Shown here one piece after another: positions 17,801-25,861 of a stretch of DNA of 64,000 nucleotides. Positions within the stretch are counted from its first letter, which is position 1, and every line of letters begins with the position of its first letter. The notes beneath the pieces are model-generated. The model was not told the origin of the DNA. It searched no databases and saw nothing but the letters and a program-made list of their open reading frames with translations. This DNA comes from an uncultured Lachnospiraceae bacterium (GTDB lineage: Bacteria > Bacillota > Clostridia > Lachnospirales > Lachnospiraceae): positions 1 through 64,000 of the forward strand of contig CAKNHF010000005.1 in NCBI GenBank assembly GCA_930972465.1. Reading direction: 5' to 3'. Position numbers and translations under genes: made by a program.

Positions 17801-18003
17801 AAAAGAGGAAGCGCAGTCATGCAGAGAATAATGATCCGTACAGTTACCGAGAATGGAAGCTGCAGAACCGGATAAGTGATTAAAGCTGCAATAACACCGC
17901 CTTCAATCGCGTTGCGAATGTCAAACATGCCACCGAAGATCTTTCCTTTTTCAATAAAATTCGGCGGGATGAGAGTGGGTTTCTGATTTTCCTGTTCGCT
18001 CAT
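14827..18003 (-). CDS. PrgI-VirB4 fusion ATPase of the type IV secretion system
   Basis: A 1058-residue protein. Residues 1-100 form a PrgI-like membrane domain (IPPNFIEKGKIFGGMF, then two or three hydrophobic helices). Residues 105-250 are a very basic Lys/Arg/Gln/Glu-rich linker. The VirB4 part follows, with Walker A GCSGAGKT at 692-699 and Walker B AVFVDEVW at 916-923, and the usual late QDLNDFF and NCKTKIVLNM blocks. It would power assembly and DNA transfer at the inner face of the membrane. In other Gram-positive systems PrgI and VirB4 are mostly separate genes. Its ATG overlaps the previous stop (ATGA), indicating coupled translation. Confidence 0.9.
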   Translation of the reverse strand: MSEQENQKPTLIPPNFIEKGKIFGGMFDIRNAIEGGVIAALITYPVLQLPFSVTVRIIILCMTALPLFMISLIGIGGMSITAFLGSALLFIKDRRIIYRSDKVPDAPAQKQRVKSRSKEPKPKKAKKKRRSAGDGNDNQGEKAAQEKESLVKKKERRQFDTSTKHGIRRQAREDIRILKYEKRQEKHQKIQAQKAARSAQKQAARKERQDARDAKKTEKQAKWDARYDEQKTASVQKQKSADKKRKDQTLEDYLPIEKIMNGIVYTTDHRYIKILEINPINFLLRSAREQQGIIYSFISYLKISPVKLQIKMISKKADINKHLEQAALELDQETDPHCRELQKDYIQFVKKLSSREAVSRRFFLIFEYEPFNANRKEEEKDITAQLETAARTAQTYLFQCGNVVAEHDNEDEFTTDVLYTLLNRSLCVAKPLPDRIREVLDRYVAENRESETDHIRMNEFIAPESIDFRHANYIVINGVYHSYLMVPSDGYKNLVYPGWLSLLINAGEGIDVDLYLQKQPKDKIQQRLGQQIRINRSKLKDASDTNTDYDDLDSAIRAGYYLKQGLANNEDFYYMSLLITITASSLEELEWRIQEMKKLLISQDMDLRSCYFLQERAFLSTLPLMNLDKKLFQLSKRNVLTSGAATCYPFVSYSICDDNGILFGVNKHNNSLVIADIFDSRQYKNSNICILGCSGAGKTFTMQTMALRMRRKGIQVFIIAPLKGHEFYRACKNVGGEFIKISPASLSCINIMEIRKVDNSVNELLDGPTMDTSALAAKIQKLHIFFSLLIPDMTHEERQLLDEALIKTYALKGITHKNESLIDPEHPDRYKEMPVLEDVYNILVKSEDTKRLAHILNRLVHGSASSFNQHTNVDLTNKYTVLDISELTGDLLTVGMFVALDYVWDKAKENRTEEKAVFVDEVWQLIGAASNRLAAEFVLEIAKVIRAYSGAGIFATQDLNDFFALDDGKYGKGIINNCKTKIVLNMEDEEAQRVKSILRLSETEVMNITHFQRGNGLISTNNNNITVEFKASNLEKELITTDRQELLELLERQKQKAG

Positions 18004-18569
18004 TGGCTCACCTCCGATCCGGCAGTCTGCGTTGAGGTGATATCGTCATAACCGCCTTCCTGCCTGGTTTCCACCTGATCGGTTGTAACCGTAGGCAGCG
18101 AGTCATCCGTCTGCTTTTCGTAACTCTGCTGTTCTGTCGAAAACTCAGCCTCTTCGTCTCCGAATAGAAGAACACCCAGATCACCGATATATTGAACCGG
18201 CAGCCGGGTGCTATCAGAAAGCTGGAAGAAAAGTTCGGTTGTATTGTTATCCGGATACGTGGTTTCATCCGGGAGGAAAGTAACGGATTTAATTTCGGTC
18301 CGTCCTGAATTCTGCAGATAAACAGGAAACAGAGCCTTTAAATCTGCAGTTACGCTGTCGGGGAAAAAGGGAGACAGCTTTTCAAATCCGGTATATTCCA
18401 AATCTGTCATCTCTTCAGGGGGCGTTGAGTCTTCCCGGTCAGAGCTTGCCAGATCTGTTTGTTTTTCTGAAGTATTTTTGCCTGATTTCCAGAGGCCGGG
18501 AAGTATGATCCCGATGACCACCAGAATGATCAACAGCAAAATAGCAAGAATTACCCTAAGTCTGCTCAT
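18000..18569 (-). CDS. Bitopic membrane protein of the transfer channel
   Basis: A 189-residue protein with one N-terminal helix (residues 5-27) and an extracellular domain of about 160 residues. The outer part starts with an acidic Ser-rich linker and continues with a strand-rich region (VYLQNSGRTEIKSVTFLP). Position between the transglycosylase and VirB4 suggests a structural channel part, perhaps in the place of VirB8, but I see no diagnostic motif. It is translationally coupled to VirB4. Confidence 0.65.
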   Translation of the reverse strand: MSRLRVILAILLLIILVVIGIILPGLWKSGKNTSEKQTDLASSDREDSTPPEEMTDLEYTGFEKLSPFFPDSVTADLKALFPVYLQNSGRTEIKSVTFLPDETTYPDNNTTELFFQLSDSTRLPVQYIGDLGVLLFGDEEAEFSTEQQSYEKQTDDSLPTVTTDQVETRQEGGYDDITSTQTAGSEVSQ

Positions 18570-18584
18570 TGTGTAAAAACTCCT

Positions 18585-20360
18585 TTATTTTGCAGGGAAA
18601 ATCCAATACTGACGGGAGGTTGCATGGATCTCCGTCATCATATCGAATTCCCGGTTTACATAGTTTTTTTGGTCACTGTCATTCGGATCATTGACTAGGA
18701 CTTTACCGTTTGCAGTAACTCCCCGCAACACGATGAAGTGTCCGCCGGAAGTAAACAGGCCCGGCATCTGAGAAGAGATTACCGGACAGCCCTGGGAGAG
18801 AGCCTGCAGCACGGTATTCGCATCCGTAGTTGTTGTAACAGTTCCGCATCCGAAGTGATCGGAGGCTGCCTGAAAATAGGACCACTTTGTTCCATATCCA
18901 AACGAATAGTAAGCGTTTCCGCACCATGCGACCGCATCTGCAGGAGTAATCGTCGAGTCGGTCAGATAGCTTGCAATCATGGCGAAAGCCGTAGGCCCGC
19001 AGCCACAGTCGGCAATAGAACCGGACCCGTAAGGAATATTGGAATATTCGGTCTGGATGTAGAGTGGGATCTGCATTCCGTTTGCCGGATAATTTCCACC
19101 GGTTGACATGATCACGTAATATCTCAGAACATGATCCACATAGTCCTTATCGCCGTATACGGAATAGTTCCAGCCTGGGCGGGAACACATCATATCAGAA
19201 TAGGCGGCTGCGTTTTCTTTCGTATATCCGCCATCGCGTTCCATTGCCCAGTCAATGTAAGCGGAACCGAAATTATAGCCCTGAAGGGCTAACTTAATCC
19301 GGTCCAGATCGGTCGGCCCGGTACACCCTGCTTTTGTCAGGACTGCTCTGAGTGCCTGTATCCCGCATTCGATAGAATATTCCGGATCTGTAATCCCTCC
19401 GGGCGTTCTTGGGTAGCGGGTGTTATAACCGCTCTCTGATGCCTGCATGGGATCACTTCCCTGTCCGCCGGATTCCTGCATCATTACGGCCAGAACAAGT
19501 TCTACGTAATCGCTCATGCCATATTGAGCCGCGATCCGCTGTACAGTGCTTCGGTAAGCCTCGACTTCTGCGGATACGTTGGCAACTGCCACACCGGAAG
19601 CGCTCCCTCCGAAAAATGTGGTCAGGTTTTCCGCATAGTCGGAAGCATGCTCTTTCTGTTCCTCATCCAGATGAAACACATGGTCTGAAAAATAAGTATC
19701 CCCGGCATATTGGATGTAATAGGTATGCCGGGTAAAAGTTACGGGCTCGGAACCGTCTTCTGCTTCCACAGTTACTTCCTCGGAAGAAACCGTATAAGTA
19801 AAAAGTCCTTCCTTATTTTCCCGGATCAGCGCTTTTAATCGGTTTGTGTTGATGTTTTGAAAATCCTCCTGGCTTGCGCAGAACTGGGAAATCAACTGAT
19901 TGGCATTGACAGCAATCATATTGGCATAGGGATCTGTGATTACAGCAGTATCTCCTTCAGGAAGAGCTTCAATGGCTGCATTAACCTCAGCCAGAACTTC
20001 ATCATGGCACTCTTCCAGCACCTCGACGATCGCCTGGTTTGCGCTCTGCAGGTTCTTCTGGATCAGGTCATTATCATTGAGTGCACCGGTATCATCGGTT
20101 AAGGAACCGAAGATTAGGCCGGGAAGCATAAGAATAAAAAGGACTGCCAGAATCGGAATCGCAAGGAGCGCTGCCAGAATCTTCAGGATGGTATGCCGAT
20201 TCGCGATTGCAAGGCCGAGGGCAGCTCCCAGGGGTCCTGCGACAGCAGCACCTTTTGCACTCTTGGCAAACAGGGAGAAGGTTCGAAGCGACCGGATATG
20301 GGAAACAGCGGATGTGCCTACCTGAACTGCTTCATCCAATCCACTCTGTTGTTCCGCCAT
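18585..20360 (-). CDS. Membrane lytic transglycosylase with C39-like peptidase (VirB1-like)
   Basis: A 591-residue protein. A hydrophobic helix spans about 57-84; a linker domain follows; residues 265-415 are a lysozyme-like transglycosylase with the acid E296 in QESGGQG and the GYNFGSAYIDW block; residues 440-591 are a papain-like C39 domain with C454 in CGPTA, H541 in GGHFIVLRG and D558 in VNDPN. It should cut wall glycan and stem peptide so the secretion channel can pass. The pairing of two wall enzymes is common in Gram-positive conjugative systems. It starts two bases after the previous gene's stop. Confidence 0.9.
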   Translation of the reverse strand: MAEQQSGLDEAVQVGTSAVSHIRSLRTFSLFAKSAKGAAVAGPLGAALGLAIANRHTILKILAALLAIPILAVLFILMLPGLIFGSLTDDTGALNDNDLIQKNLQSANQAIVEVLEECHDEVLAEVNAAIEALPEGDTAVITDPYANMIAVNANQLISQFCASQEDFQNINTNRLKALIRENKEGLFTYTVSSEEVTVEAEDGSEPVTFTRHTYYIQYAGDTYFSDHVFHLDEEQKEHASDYAENLTTFFGGSASGVAVANVSAEVEAYRSTVQRIAAQYGMSDYVELVLAVMMQESGGQGSDPMQASESGYNTRYPRTPGGITDPEYSIECGIQALRAVLTKAGCTGPTDLDRIKLALQGYNFGSAYIDWAMERDGGYTKENAAAYSDMMCSRPGWNYSVYGDKDYVDHVLRYYVIMSTGGNYPANGMQIPLYIQTEYSNIPYGSGSIADCGCGPTAFAMIASYLTDSTITPADAVAWCGNAYYSFGYGTKWSYFQAASDHFGCGTVTTTTDANTVLQALSQGCPVISSQMPGLFTSGGHFIVLRGVTANGKVLVNDPNDSDQKNYVNREFDMMTEIHATSRQYWIFPAK

Positions 20361-20362
20361 AT

Positions 20363-21298
20363 TTAGATGCGATCCTTACGCGCAGGAGCAGGCGGAACTT
20401 TCTGGACAATGGATTCCTGGTAGGCAACGGCTCCGTTGTCATCCTGATAAGGTTTCTTTTCTACTGTGTCCTGTGCGTATTGTTTATACCAGGTGGCTCC
20501 GTCTACAGACTGAACGGTTTCGTAGTCGCCGTTTGTGGGAGCCATATACTGATCCGATAGATACATGGCAAAATCCCGGGATGTTCCATCTGTAGTTTCT
20601 GTACCGGTAATGCGGCCGCCGCCAATCTCCATATTGGAGTACTGCGGGAGCGGTTCAGAGGTAGATGTGCCTTCTGTATCGCTAGAGCGCAATCCCATAT
20701 AGGAAGCATAGGCTTTCGCAGCATCATCACCGGTAATGGAGCCGACCTGTCCGTAGCTGCCTTTGGCAATATCACCGATCACCCGGTTGGCGAAATCTCC
20801 GCCTTTCTGCAGGGAAGACTGATACATGGAATTTCCGATGCTACCTCCTTCGGAATATCCGGTCGCTGCATTGACAGCACTGCGTTCCATCTGCCGTCCG
20901 ACTGCACCGGCGAGCCCGCCGGAGAGAAAACTCCCGCCAACTGCGGCGCTTCCGGGCGACGATGCTTTGCGGTATCCTCCGCCGCCACCATGACCACGGA
21001 GAGCGCCCGAAAGACCGCGGCCAGCAATTAAAAGTTCTGCCATCATATTCCCGCCGGTGTTACCGACATTAATTCCGAGGGAAGCCATGAAGCTGTCGAT
21101 CTTTTGCGATACCTTCAGGAAAGCAATGGCGCATAGGAACCAGATAAATATATTTCCGGTTACGGTTTCTTCTCCCTGATCCGCCACAGCCTGTTCAACC
21201 TCTGCTTCTGTCAGCTCTGCCGCAAAAGCGGTACTGGAGAAACAGAACAGGATACAGACTGCAAGGAGCAGGAGAATAAGTGTTTTCTTATGTTTCAT
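20363..21298 (-). CDS. Secreted or membrane protein of the transfer operon
   Basis: A 311-residue protein with a signal peptide (MKHKKTLILLLLAV, cleavage after AFAA), a hydrophobic helix at about 48-66 (IFIWFLCAIAFLKV), then a glycine-rich stretch with GGGGG and a Ser/Gly-rich C-terminal half of low complexity. Proteins of this design stand next to the VirB6-like gene in many Firmicute elements; the role is unknown. ATG 21298 follows AGGAGGAATT; an ATG 120 bases upstream, inside the preceding gene, was rejected because this start has both a strong ribosome site and a signal peptide. Confidence 0.7.
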   Translation of the reverse strand: MKHKKTLILLLLAVCILFCFSSTAFAAELTEAEVEQAVADQGEETVTGNIFIWFLCAIAFLKVSQKIDSFMASLGINVGNTGGNMMAELLIAGRGLSGALRGHGGGGGYRKASSPGSAAVGGSFLSGGLAGAVGRQMERSAVNAATGYSEGGSIGNSMYQSSLQKGGDFANRVIGDIAKGSYGQVGSITGDDAAKAYASYMGLRSSDTEGTSTSEPLPQYSNMEIGGGRITGTETTDGTSRDFAMYLSDQYMAPTNGDYETVQSVDGATWYKQYAQDTVEKKPYQDDNGAVAYQESIVQKVPPAPARKDRI

Positions 21299-21309
21299 GA
21301 ATTCCTCCT

Positions 21310-22020
21310 TTATAGGGAAAGCGGGTTGGCGAGAAAGGTTCCGACCATTGTTGTAAACAGCCGCAGGCACCAGGCATTCATCAGCAATAAAAAAAACTGG
21401 CCGCCGAGCATCCGGCACCAGCTCTTGAAAATATTGGATGTTGCCTTTGAAGCACCGGTCGCAAAGGCGACAGGCGCAGTATAAACGAGCACTCCGAGAA
21501 GAATGTACCTCTCTGCAGCTTCAAACAGTAATTTGATATAGTTCCATGCAAGGATCAGAACCAGAATCAGCGCGATAATAGCCACAGCCCCGTTTGCACA
21601 GACTCCTAAGATGACTGTGATAACGGAGTTAAAACTGCCGAACTCAAGCGGTGGAAGATCTTCGGAAAGAATCCAGCTATACGGAGTACCTGCAAGATCG
21701 AGAAGCAGATTTACAATATCGTTGGCATAGAAAATCAGGAAAATAAATATAAACGTCATAATAGACAGTTTGATCGGATCTTCCGCTTCCACCCCGATAC
21801 CTGCGAAATAGTTTTTGAACAGTTGCCAGATCCAGTTTAAGAGGACCAGGCCCAGTGCAAGGGCAACAAAGATCTCATACATATCTTCCGCCGCGGGAAA
21901 ATAACGAAGGAAGGTGTCCATAGAGCAGCCCAGCGCACCAAGTACGGATGTGGTAATCAGATCCAGCGCATTCATTACCTGCTCTGCAATCCATTCCACG
22001 ATCCCGTCTAAAATGCCCAA
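21310..22020 (-). CDS. VirB6/TrbL-like channel protein
   Basis: A 236-residue polytopic protein with about five hydrophobic helices, the first near residues 48-66. The pattern LLFEAAERYILLGVLVYTAPVAFA near residue 170 is typical of TrbL/VirB6-like components of Firmicute conjugative systems, which form the inner-membrane pore. It lies between the pilin-like gene and the signal-peptide protein with short spacers, in the same transcript. Confidence 0.85.
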   Translation of the reverse strand: MGILDGIVEWIAEQVMNALDLITTSVLGALGCSMDTFLRYFPAAEDMYEIFVALALGLVLLNWIWQLFKNYFAGIGVEAEDPIKLSIMTFIFIFLIFYANDIVNLLLDLAGTPYSWILSEDLPPLEFGSFNSVITVILGVCANGAVAIIALILVLILAWNYIKLLFEAAERYILLGVLVYTAPVAFATGASKATSNIFKSWCRMLGGQFFLLLMNAWCLRLFTTMVGTFLANPLSL

Positions 22021-22038
22021 GAGAACGCCCCCTTTCTT

Positions 22039-22401
22039 TTAACCGTTCCACTGTCCGCCAGCGAAGAAGGGGGTGATGTAGGCCATGATAAAACCTAAGC
22101 CGTTTAAGATGGCCCAGGTAATAATGATTCGTTTCAGCCATGCTCTGGACTCATCCACGGTCTTTCCGGATTTGGAAAAATTCATCAGAAGTAAAGCCAC
22201 AGAAGCTGTAACGACAGCGGCAATCGTGGAGATCAGAACAATCTGGTTATAGACATCCTGCATGATCTCCTTCGCTTTATCCCACATGTTTGCGGCGAGG
22301 ACCGGCTGTACGTTCCCGATCAGCAGCGTTGTAAGAAGAAAGGCTGCATAGAGGACGGCGCCACGGTTGATCCTGCGGTGTTTCTGGTTTGGGTTAATCA
22401 C
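22039..22401 (-). CDS. VirB2/TrbC-like subunit
   Basis: A 120-residue protein with an N-terminal signal-like helix (to about residue 36, LAANM) and two more hydrophobic helices (about 54-75 and 91-112) joined by a basic loop (KSGKTVDESRAWLKR). This is the layout of VirB2/TrbC pilin-like subunits. It is the first structural gene after the operon leader. AAAGGAGG precedes the start codon. Confidence 0.75.
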   Translation of the reverse strand: MINPNQKHRRINRGAVLYAAFLLTTLLIGNVQPVLAANMWDKAKEIMQDVYNQIVLISTIAAVVTASVALLLMNFSKSGKTVDESRAWLKRIIITWAILNGLGFIMAYITPFFAGGQWNG

Positions 22402-22641
22402 GTAAGTACCTCCTTTAGTTGCACCGGAACCTCAGAGGAGACTCCGGTGGTGCTTATAGTTTCCAGCCTCCTTTGCGGTCCATGCCGCAAGCATAAAAGA
22501 AAGCAGCCTGGCCAATCAGACTGCTTTCCGAATCAATATGAAGTTGTAGTTTGTTCTCACCTCCTGAAATACCACACCGTCCGGGAACAGAGGCGCATCC
22601 CGTGTGTTGTATTCCGTCTGCATATAATTTTGACAATACCA
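22402..22641 (-). promoter_or_regulatory. Structured leader of the transfer operon
   Basis: About 240 bases lie between the probable promoter and the first gene. In transcript order: an imperfect hairpin (22612-22566); a full-length ribosome site AGGAGGTGA with no ATG behind it (a GTG directly adjacent would encode 14 residues, stop at 22516); a hairpin with AAAGCAG / CTGCTTT arms (22527-22500) followed by a T-rich CTTTCTTTTATG; and a CACCGGA/TCCGGTG hairpin before the VirB2-like gene. The AAAGCAG hairpin looks like an intrinsic terminator, so the leader could attenuate transfer genes. Confidence 0.5.
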
Positions 22642-22670
22642 ATCTTAGCATATGGGATTTACCGTTACAA
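22642..22670 (-). promoter_or_regulatory. Probable promoter of the transfer operon
   Basis: On the minus strand TTGTAA (22670-22665) and TAAGAT (22647-22642) are 17 bp apart. It faces away from the XRE gene at 22831. Confidence 0.45.
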
Positions 22671-22715
22671 TCGCATGAATGTGCCACTTAAAGACATTTC
22701 TGTGACAGAAGAAAG

Positions 22716-22732
22716 TCAATCAAATAGATTGA
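22716..22732. promoter_or_regulatory. Candidate operator between XRE gene and transfer operon
   Basis: TCAATC-N5-GATTGA, a perfect 17-bp dyad, lies in the spacer between the divergent regulator and transfer operon. It is a natural target for the XRE protein. Confidence 0.4.
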
Positions 22733-22830
22733 GACTATATAACGAATAGATACTGTTTTGACGAGGTGGAAATACATATACTAGAGGTACATGATTTTAA
22801 CTAATAGATAGAGAAAACGGAGGTGGTGCG

Positions 22831-23154
22831 ATGAAAGGGATAGGAACAAGAATAAAAGCGGGGAGAGTCACCGCAGGGCTGACGCAGGAGCGGCTGGCAG
22901 AAAAAGTCGGAATCAGCAGTACCTATCTTAGCGCCATCGAATGTAATGTGAAAGATCCGAAACTTGCAACATTTATCAAGATTGCCAATGCAATCGGCGC
23001 ATCTGCAGATGATCTGCTGGCGGATGTCCTGAACGTAAAACAATATGAGCAGTACATTGAACGTGAGGAGCGGATCAGGAAACTGCCGCTGAAAGAACAA
23101 AATAAAATATACCGCATTCTGGACGTGATGATCGAGGAAGCGGAGAAAGAGTAA
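22831..23154 (+). CDS. XRE-family repressor
   Basis: A 107-residue protein with a Cro/C1 helix-turn-helix in residues 5-62 (IKAGRVTAGLTQERLAEKVG, then SSTYLSAIECNVKDP) and a short C-terminal helical part that probably dimerises. GGAGGTGG precedes ATG 22831. It is divergent from the transfer operon and separated from it by a dyad and a structured leader, so it is the best candidate for controlling transfer. A strong terminator follows. Confidence 0.85.
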   Translation: MKGIGTRIKAGRVTAGLTQERLAEKVGISSTYLSAIECNVKDPKLATFIKIANAIGASADDLLADVLNVKQYEQYIEREERIRKLPLKEQNKIYRILDVMIEEAEKE

Positions 23155-23156
23155 AG

Positions 23157-23182
23157 AGCCTGTGGGAAAACCACAGGCTTTT
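23157..23182 (+). terminator. Terminator after the XRE gene
   Basis: Perfect arms AGCCTGTGG / CCACAGGCT with a five-base loop and TTTTC. Confidence 0.85.
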
Positions 23183-23318
23183 CTATTGGAAAGAATTGGC
23201 AGAATATGAAGAAAAAAGCAAGGAAATACGCGCTATATGATGAATTTGTATCTGGATTTTGTTATAGTAACTCTAATAGATCTAGTTTATACAACTATAA
23301 GAATGATAAGGTGAGTGG

Positions 23319-23987
23319 ATGAAACAATATCGGAGTACAATAATTATTGGCGGCCTGATGTTCCTTGCCGGTCTTGCGATTGGTTTGTGCCTTCCGGCAA
23401 TGCGTGCTTCAACGCTGCAGATGGATTCTCGGGAAAGTGAGCAATGCCAAGTCACACAGGATGCAGCAAAGAGCACTTTGTACAATAAAGAAGAATGCTG
23501 TCTGTGTGGCAGCAACAGCCGGAGCCTGATGGGAATGTACCGGGGGAAAGATGGTCTGGGAATCATTTCTTTGAATAATTGGTATGTTCTGGATATGGGT
23601 GTTGGAAAAGCTGAAGACGAAACTATGAGTGGTCAGAATTCCTCAAGGATTACAGCGACGGGAGAAGGCGGCTGTATTTTTCATGTGGATCTAAACCATG
23701 TTCGAAGGATCTCTGAGGTACGGATAGAATACGGTGAGGAAAATTACTTTGATGTAGATAAGGTGCGAGGATATCTTTGTCAGACATGTTTGGATAAACT
23801 GCTTGATGTAATAGATGTGTATGGAGATTCGGAATGTCCGACAGGCTTGTGTATGATTGATTTTCAGACACAGGAGTTATACTCCCTGCAGAATCAGTAT
23901 GTTACTTATTATATTCGGGATTATTATGTGAAGATTGAGAGTGGGGAAGAGAAAATAGTGACAGCGGTATATGCGCCGGAAAAATAG
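23319..23987 (+). CDS. Exported hypothetical protein with Cys pairs
   Basis: A 222-residue protein with an N-terminal hydrophobic segment (residues 8-28, signal peptide or anchor). The rest is outside the cell if exported and has CCLCG near residue 60 and CQTC near 150, which may form disulfides or bind metal. No family recognised. It is the first gene of the plus-strand islet inside the element. AAGGTG precedes ATG 23319 at a workable distance. Confidence 0.6.
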   Translation: MKQYRSTIIIGGLMFLAGLAIGLCLPAMRASTLQMDSRESEQCQVTQDAAKSTLYNKEECCLCGSNSRSLMGMYRGKDGLGIISLNNWYVLDMGVGKAEDETMSGQNSSRITATGEGGCIFHVDLNHVRRISEVRIEYGEENYFDVDKVRGYLCQTCLDKLLDVIDVYGDSECPTGLCMIDFQTQELYSLQNQYVTYYIRDYYVKIESGEEKIVTAVYAPEK

Positions 23988-24046
23988 GAACTGAAAGATG
24001 TTATTCCATAAAGTAAAATGTTTAATAGCATTTAAGATTGTGTTAA

Positions 24047-24052
24047 TATAAT
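24047..24052 (+). promoter_or_regulatory. -10 box before the PIN gene
   Basis: TATAAT 36 bases before ATG 24088. No convincing -35 at 16-18 bp. Confidence 0.3.
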
Positions 24053-24087
24053 GCTAGTATTCACTTGTGTTGAAAGGATAAGTGCTG

Positions 24088-25728
24088 ATGATAAGTATTG
24101 AAAGTTTTAAGGAAATAAGATCTTCTAATCATTTAATAGTTTTGGATACCAATGTATTATTAGAATTATATCGCCAACCGGCAAATATTAGCTTGGATAT
24201 TATAGAAGTACTCAAAAAGATATTAGATCAAATTTATATTCCGCGGAGAGTTTATACGGAGTTTTCCAAGAATCGTCAGAAGATATGTGGAGATGAGAAA
24301 AAGAAATATGAAAATGTTACCAAAGAACTCTCTGAAATGACTAGAAAACTTCAGGAAAGCATCACGAAAAGGATAGCTGAATATAGAAAGCACAATTATA
24401 CGGACGTGACAAAACTTCAAAAGGATTTACTTGAGAAAATTGGAGATACGCAAGGCATTATCAATGATTACAAGAAGAATCATGCGGCAGAAATTCAGCT
24501 TAACATAGACTTTTTAAGAAAGGATGGAGTAAATGCTTTTGTTGACATTTTAAAACAACATGGATGTATAGGGGCTGAAATCCCATTTATGAGAAAGTTG
24601 GAAATATTGCGAGAGGGAGAATTGAGGTATGACAATTTAATTCCACCTGGGTTTATGGATGAGGCAAAAGTTGGTGAAGATAGATTTGGTGACCTGTTTA
24701 TCTGGAAAGATATTCTTTCAGTAGCTAAAGAACGAGAGTGTAACATTTTATTTGTATGTAATGACATAAAAGATGACTGGTGGAAAAAGGAGAAAGGTGA
24801 ACCTGATGATTTAAGGCAAGAACTTGAGGATGAATTTACAGAAATAAACCCTACATTACATATTCATTTTTTAACATTAGATAGATTTTTTTCATATTTA
24901 GCGGAAGAGTTTAAGATGGCAAAATCAAAGAGCGCTTTACAACTGACGGCGATACAAGATGTTAAAGAAATGTTGGCGGACCATGAAGAACATGTAAATG
25001 CTGAAATACAGAGTTTTATAGGGGCATACGATTGGCAATCAGAGCTAGATGAAGGCGATTGGGACGCCGAAAACGAGAATATGTATTGGAATTTAGGGGA
25101 GGTGTCAGTAGAAAAAGAGGAAAAGAGAATCATATATTATGTAAATATTGATATAAGTGTATTGGCAGATTTAGAGCGCTGTGAAGAAAAAGACAAAAAT
25201 TATAATGAAGGGAAACTGGCCTGGTCACTTACTGGTAATATAGTAATCGAGACAGAAGAATATTCAAATATCAGTGAAATAAGAGAGGTTAATATTGAAA
25301 GTGGTGATATCTTACATATTCAGTCAGATACATGGGATATTATAGGGGATAAGGATAATCAACTTTCGTGCAAAGAAATTATTCCTTTATGTAAAAGTAA
25401 ACTGTTGGACTTTTATCATTTAGAATACGAGGGATTAGAGAATATAGTCAGGTCAAAAGCTTTTGAATCAATGTCCAAAATGGGAAAACAGATGTCGTTG
25501 GCCTTAAGAGAGATGAATCCTATTATTTGGGGAGAAGGCAATAATCTGGCGCAAATGTCAACAATTTTGGCTGATATGGTAAAAATTAATCCAGAGCAAG
25601 CGAATCAGATGCGGAAAGCAATGTCAAACAGTCTGCTACAATTAGGTACTATAATAGACCTTAAGTCACAAAAAGACACAAAACAAGAGGAAAAGGACTC
25701 TAAGGAAGAAGAAATAGAGAGGACTTGA
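24088..25728 (+). CDS. PIN-like domain protein
   Basis: A 546-residue protein. Residues 10-275 are a PIN-like nuclease domain of the kind I know as PIN_8: LIVLDTNVLLELYR gives the first acidic residue, then a long coiled-coil insert rich in Lys/Glu, then DRFGDLFIWKDIL and LFVCNDIKDDWW carry the later acids. The second half (about 300-546) is acidic with a strand-rich domain and a helical tail; it is not recognised. PIN domains usually cut RNA. Stand-alone large PIN_8 proteins occur in variable islands and are suspected defence effectors, but this is inference. GAAAGGA precedes ATG 24088; the in-frame GTG at 24082 is too close to it. Confidence 0.75.
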   Translation: MISIESFKEIRSSNHLIVLDTNVLLELYRQPANISLDIIEVLKKILDQIYIPRRVYTEFSKNRQKICGDEKKKYENVTKELSEMTRKLQESITKRIAEYRKHNYTDVTKLQKDLLEKIGDTQGIINDYKKNHAAEIQLNIDFLRKDGVNAFVDILKQHGCIGAEIPFMRKLEILREGELRYDNLIPPGFMDEAKVGEDRFGDLFIWKDILSVAKERECNILFVCNDIKDDWWKKEKGEPDDLRQELEDEFTEINPTLHIHFLTLDRFFSYLAEEFKMAKSKSALQLTAIQDVKEMLADHEEHVNAEIQSFIGAYDWQSELDEGDWDAENENMYWNLGEVSVEKEEKRIIYYVNIDISVLADLERCEEKDKNYNEGKLAWSLTGNIVIETEEYSNISEIREVNIESGDILHIQSDTWDIIGDKDNQLSCKEIIPLCKSKLLDFYHLEYEGLENIVRSKAFESMSKMGKQMSLALREMNPIIWGEGNNLAQMSTILADMVKINPEQANQMRKAMSNSLLQLGTIIDLKSQKDTKQEEKDSKEEEIERT

Positions 25729-25753
25729 AAAATTCAAGCCCTCAGTGTATAAT
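25725..25753 (+). promoter_or_regulatory. Promoter of the antisense RNA
   Basis: TTGAAA at 25725-25730 and TATAAT at 25748-25753, spacer 17 bp, with TG two bases before the -10. It starts at the PIN gene's stop codon and has no coding gene behind it on this strand. Confidence 0.7.
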
Positions 25754-25759
25754 CTGGGT

Positions 25760-25861
25760 AGAAAGGTAATCAGATGCAAGATCTGATGCCCTCAGTTATA
25801 TCTATCAAAAAAGCGATAGCATCTCGAACTTTAGGCGGTTATGGGATGCTATTTCTTTTTG
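25760..25861 (+). ncRNA. Candidate type I antitoxin RNA
   Basis: Transcription from the promoter at 25725 would start near 25760 and end at the hairpin 25816-25852 with its TTTCTTTTT tail, giving about 100 nucleotides. It contains a CAGAT/ATCTG hairpin and no good reading frame. Its 3' half is complementary to the 3' end of the toxin message on the other strand, the arrangement of Bacillus TxpA/RatA and BsrG/SR4 and of Clostridioides type I pairs. Confidence 0.6.
25803..25860. terminator. Bidirectional terminator shared by toxin and antitoxin RNAs
   Basis: Arms ATAGCATC (25816-25823) and GATGCTAT (25845-25852). The plus strand continues into TTTCTTTTT and the minus strand into CGCTTTTTTG. 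The toxin stop codon lies inside the right arm. Confidence 0.75.

Noticed and set aside
22454-22687. A 77-residue minus-strand frame in the transfer leader
   Set aside because: It runs through the promoter and hairpins, begins upstream of the predicted transcript and has no ribosome site.
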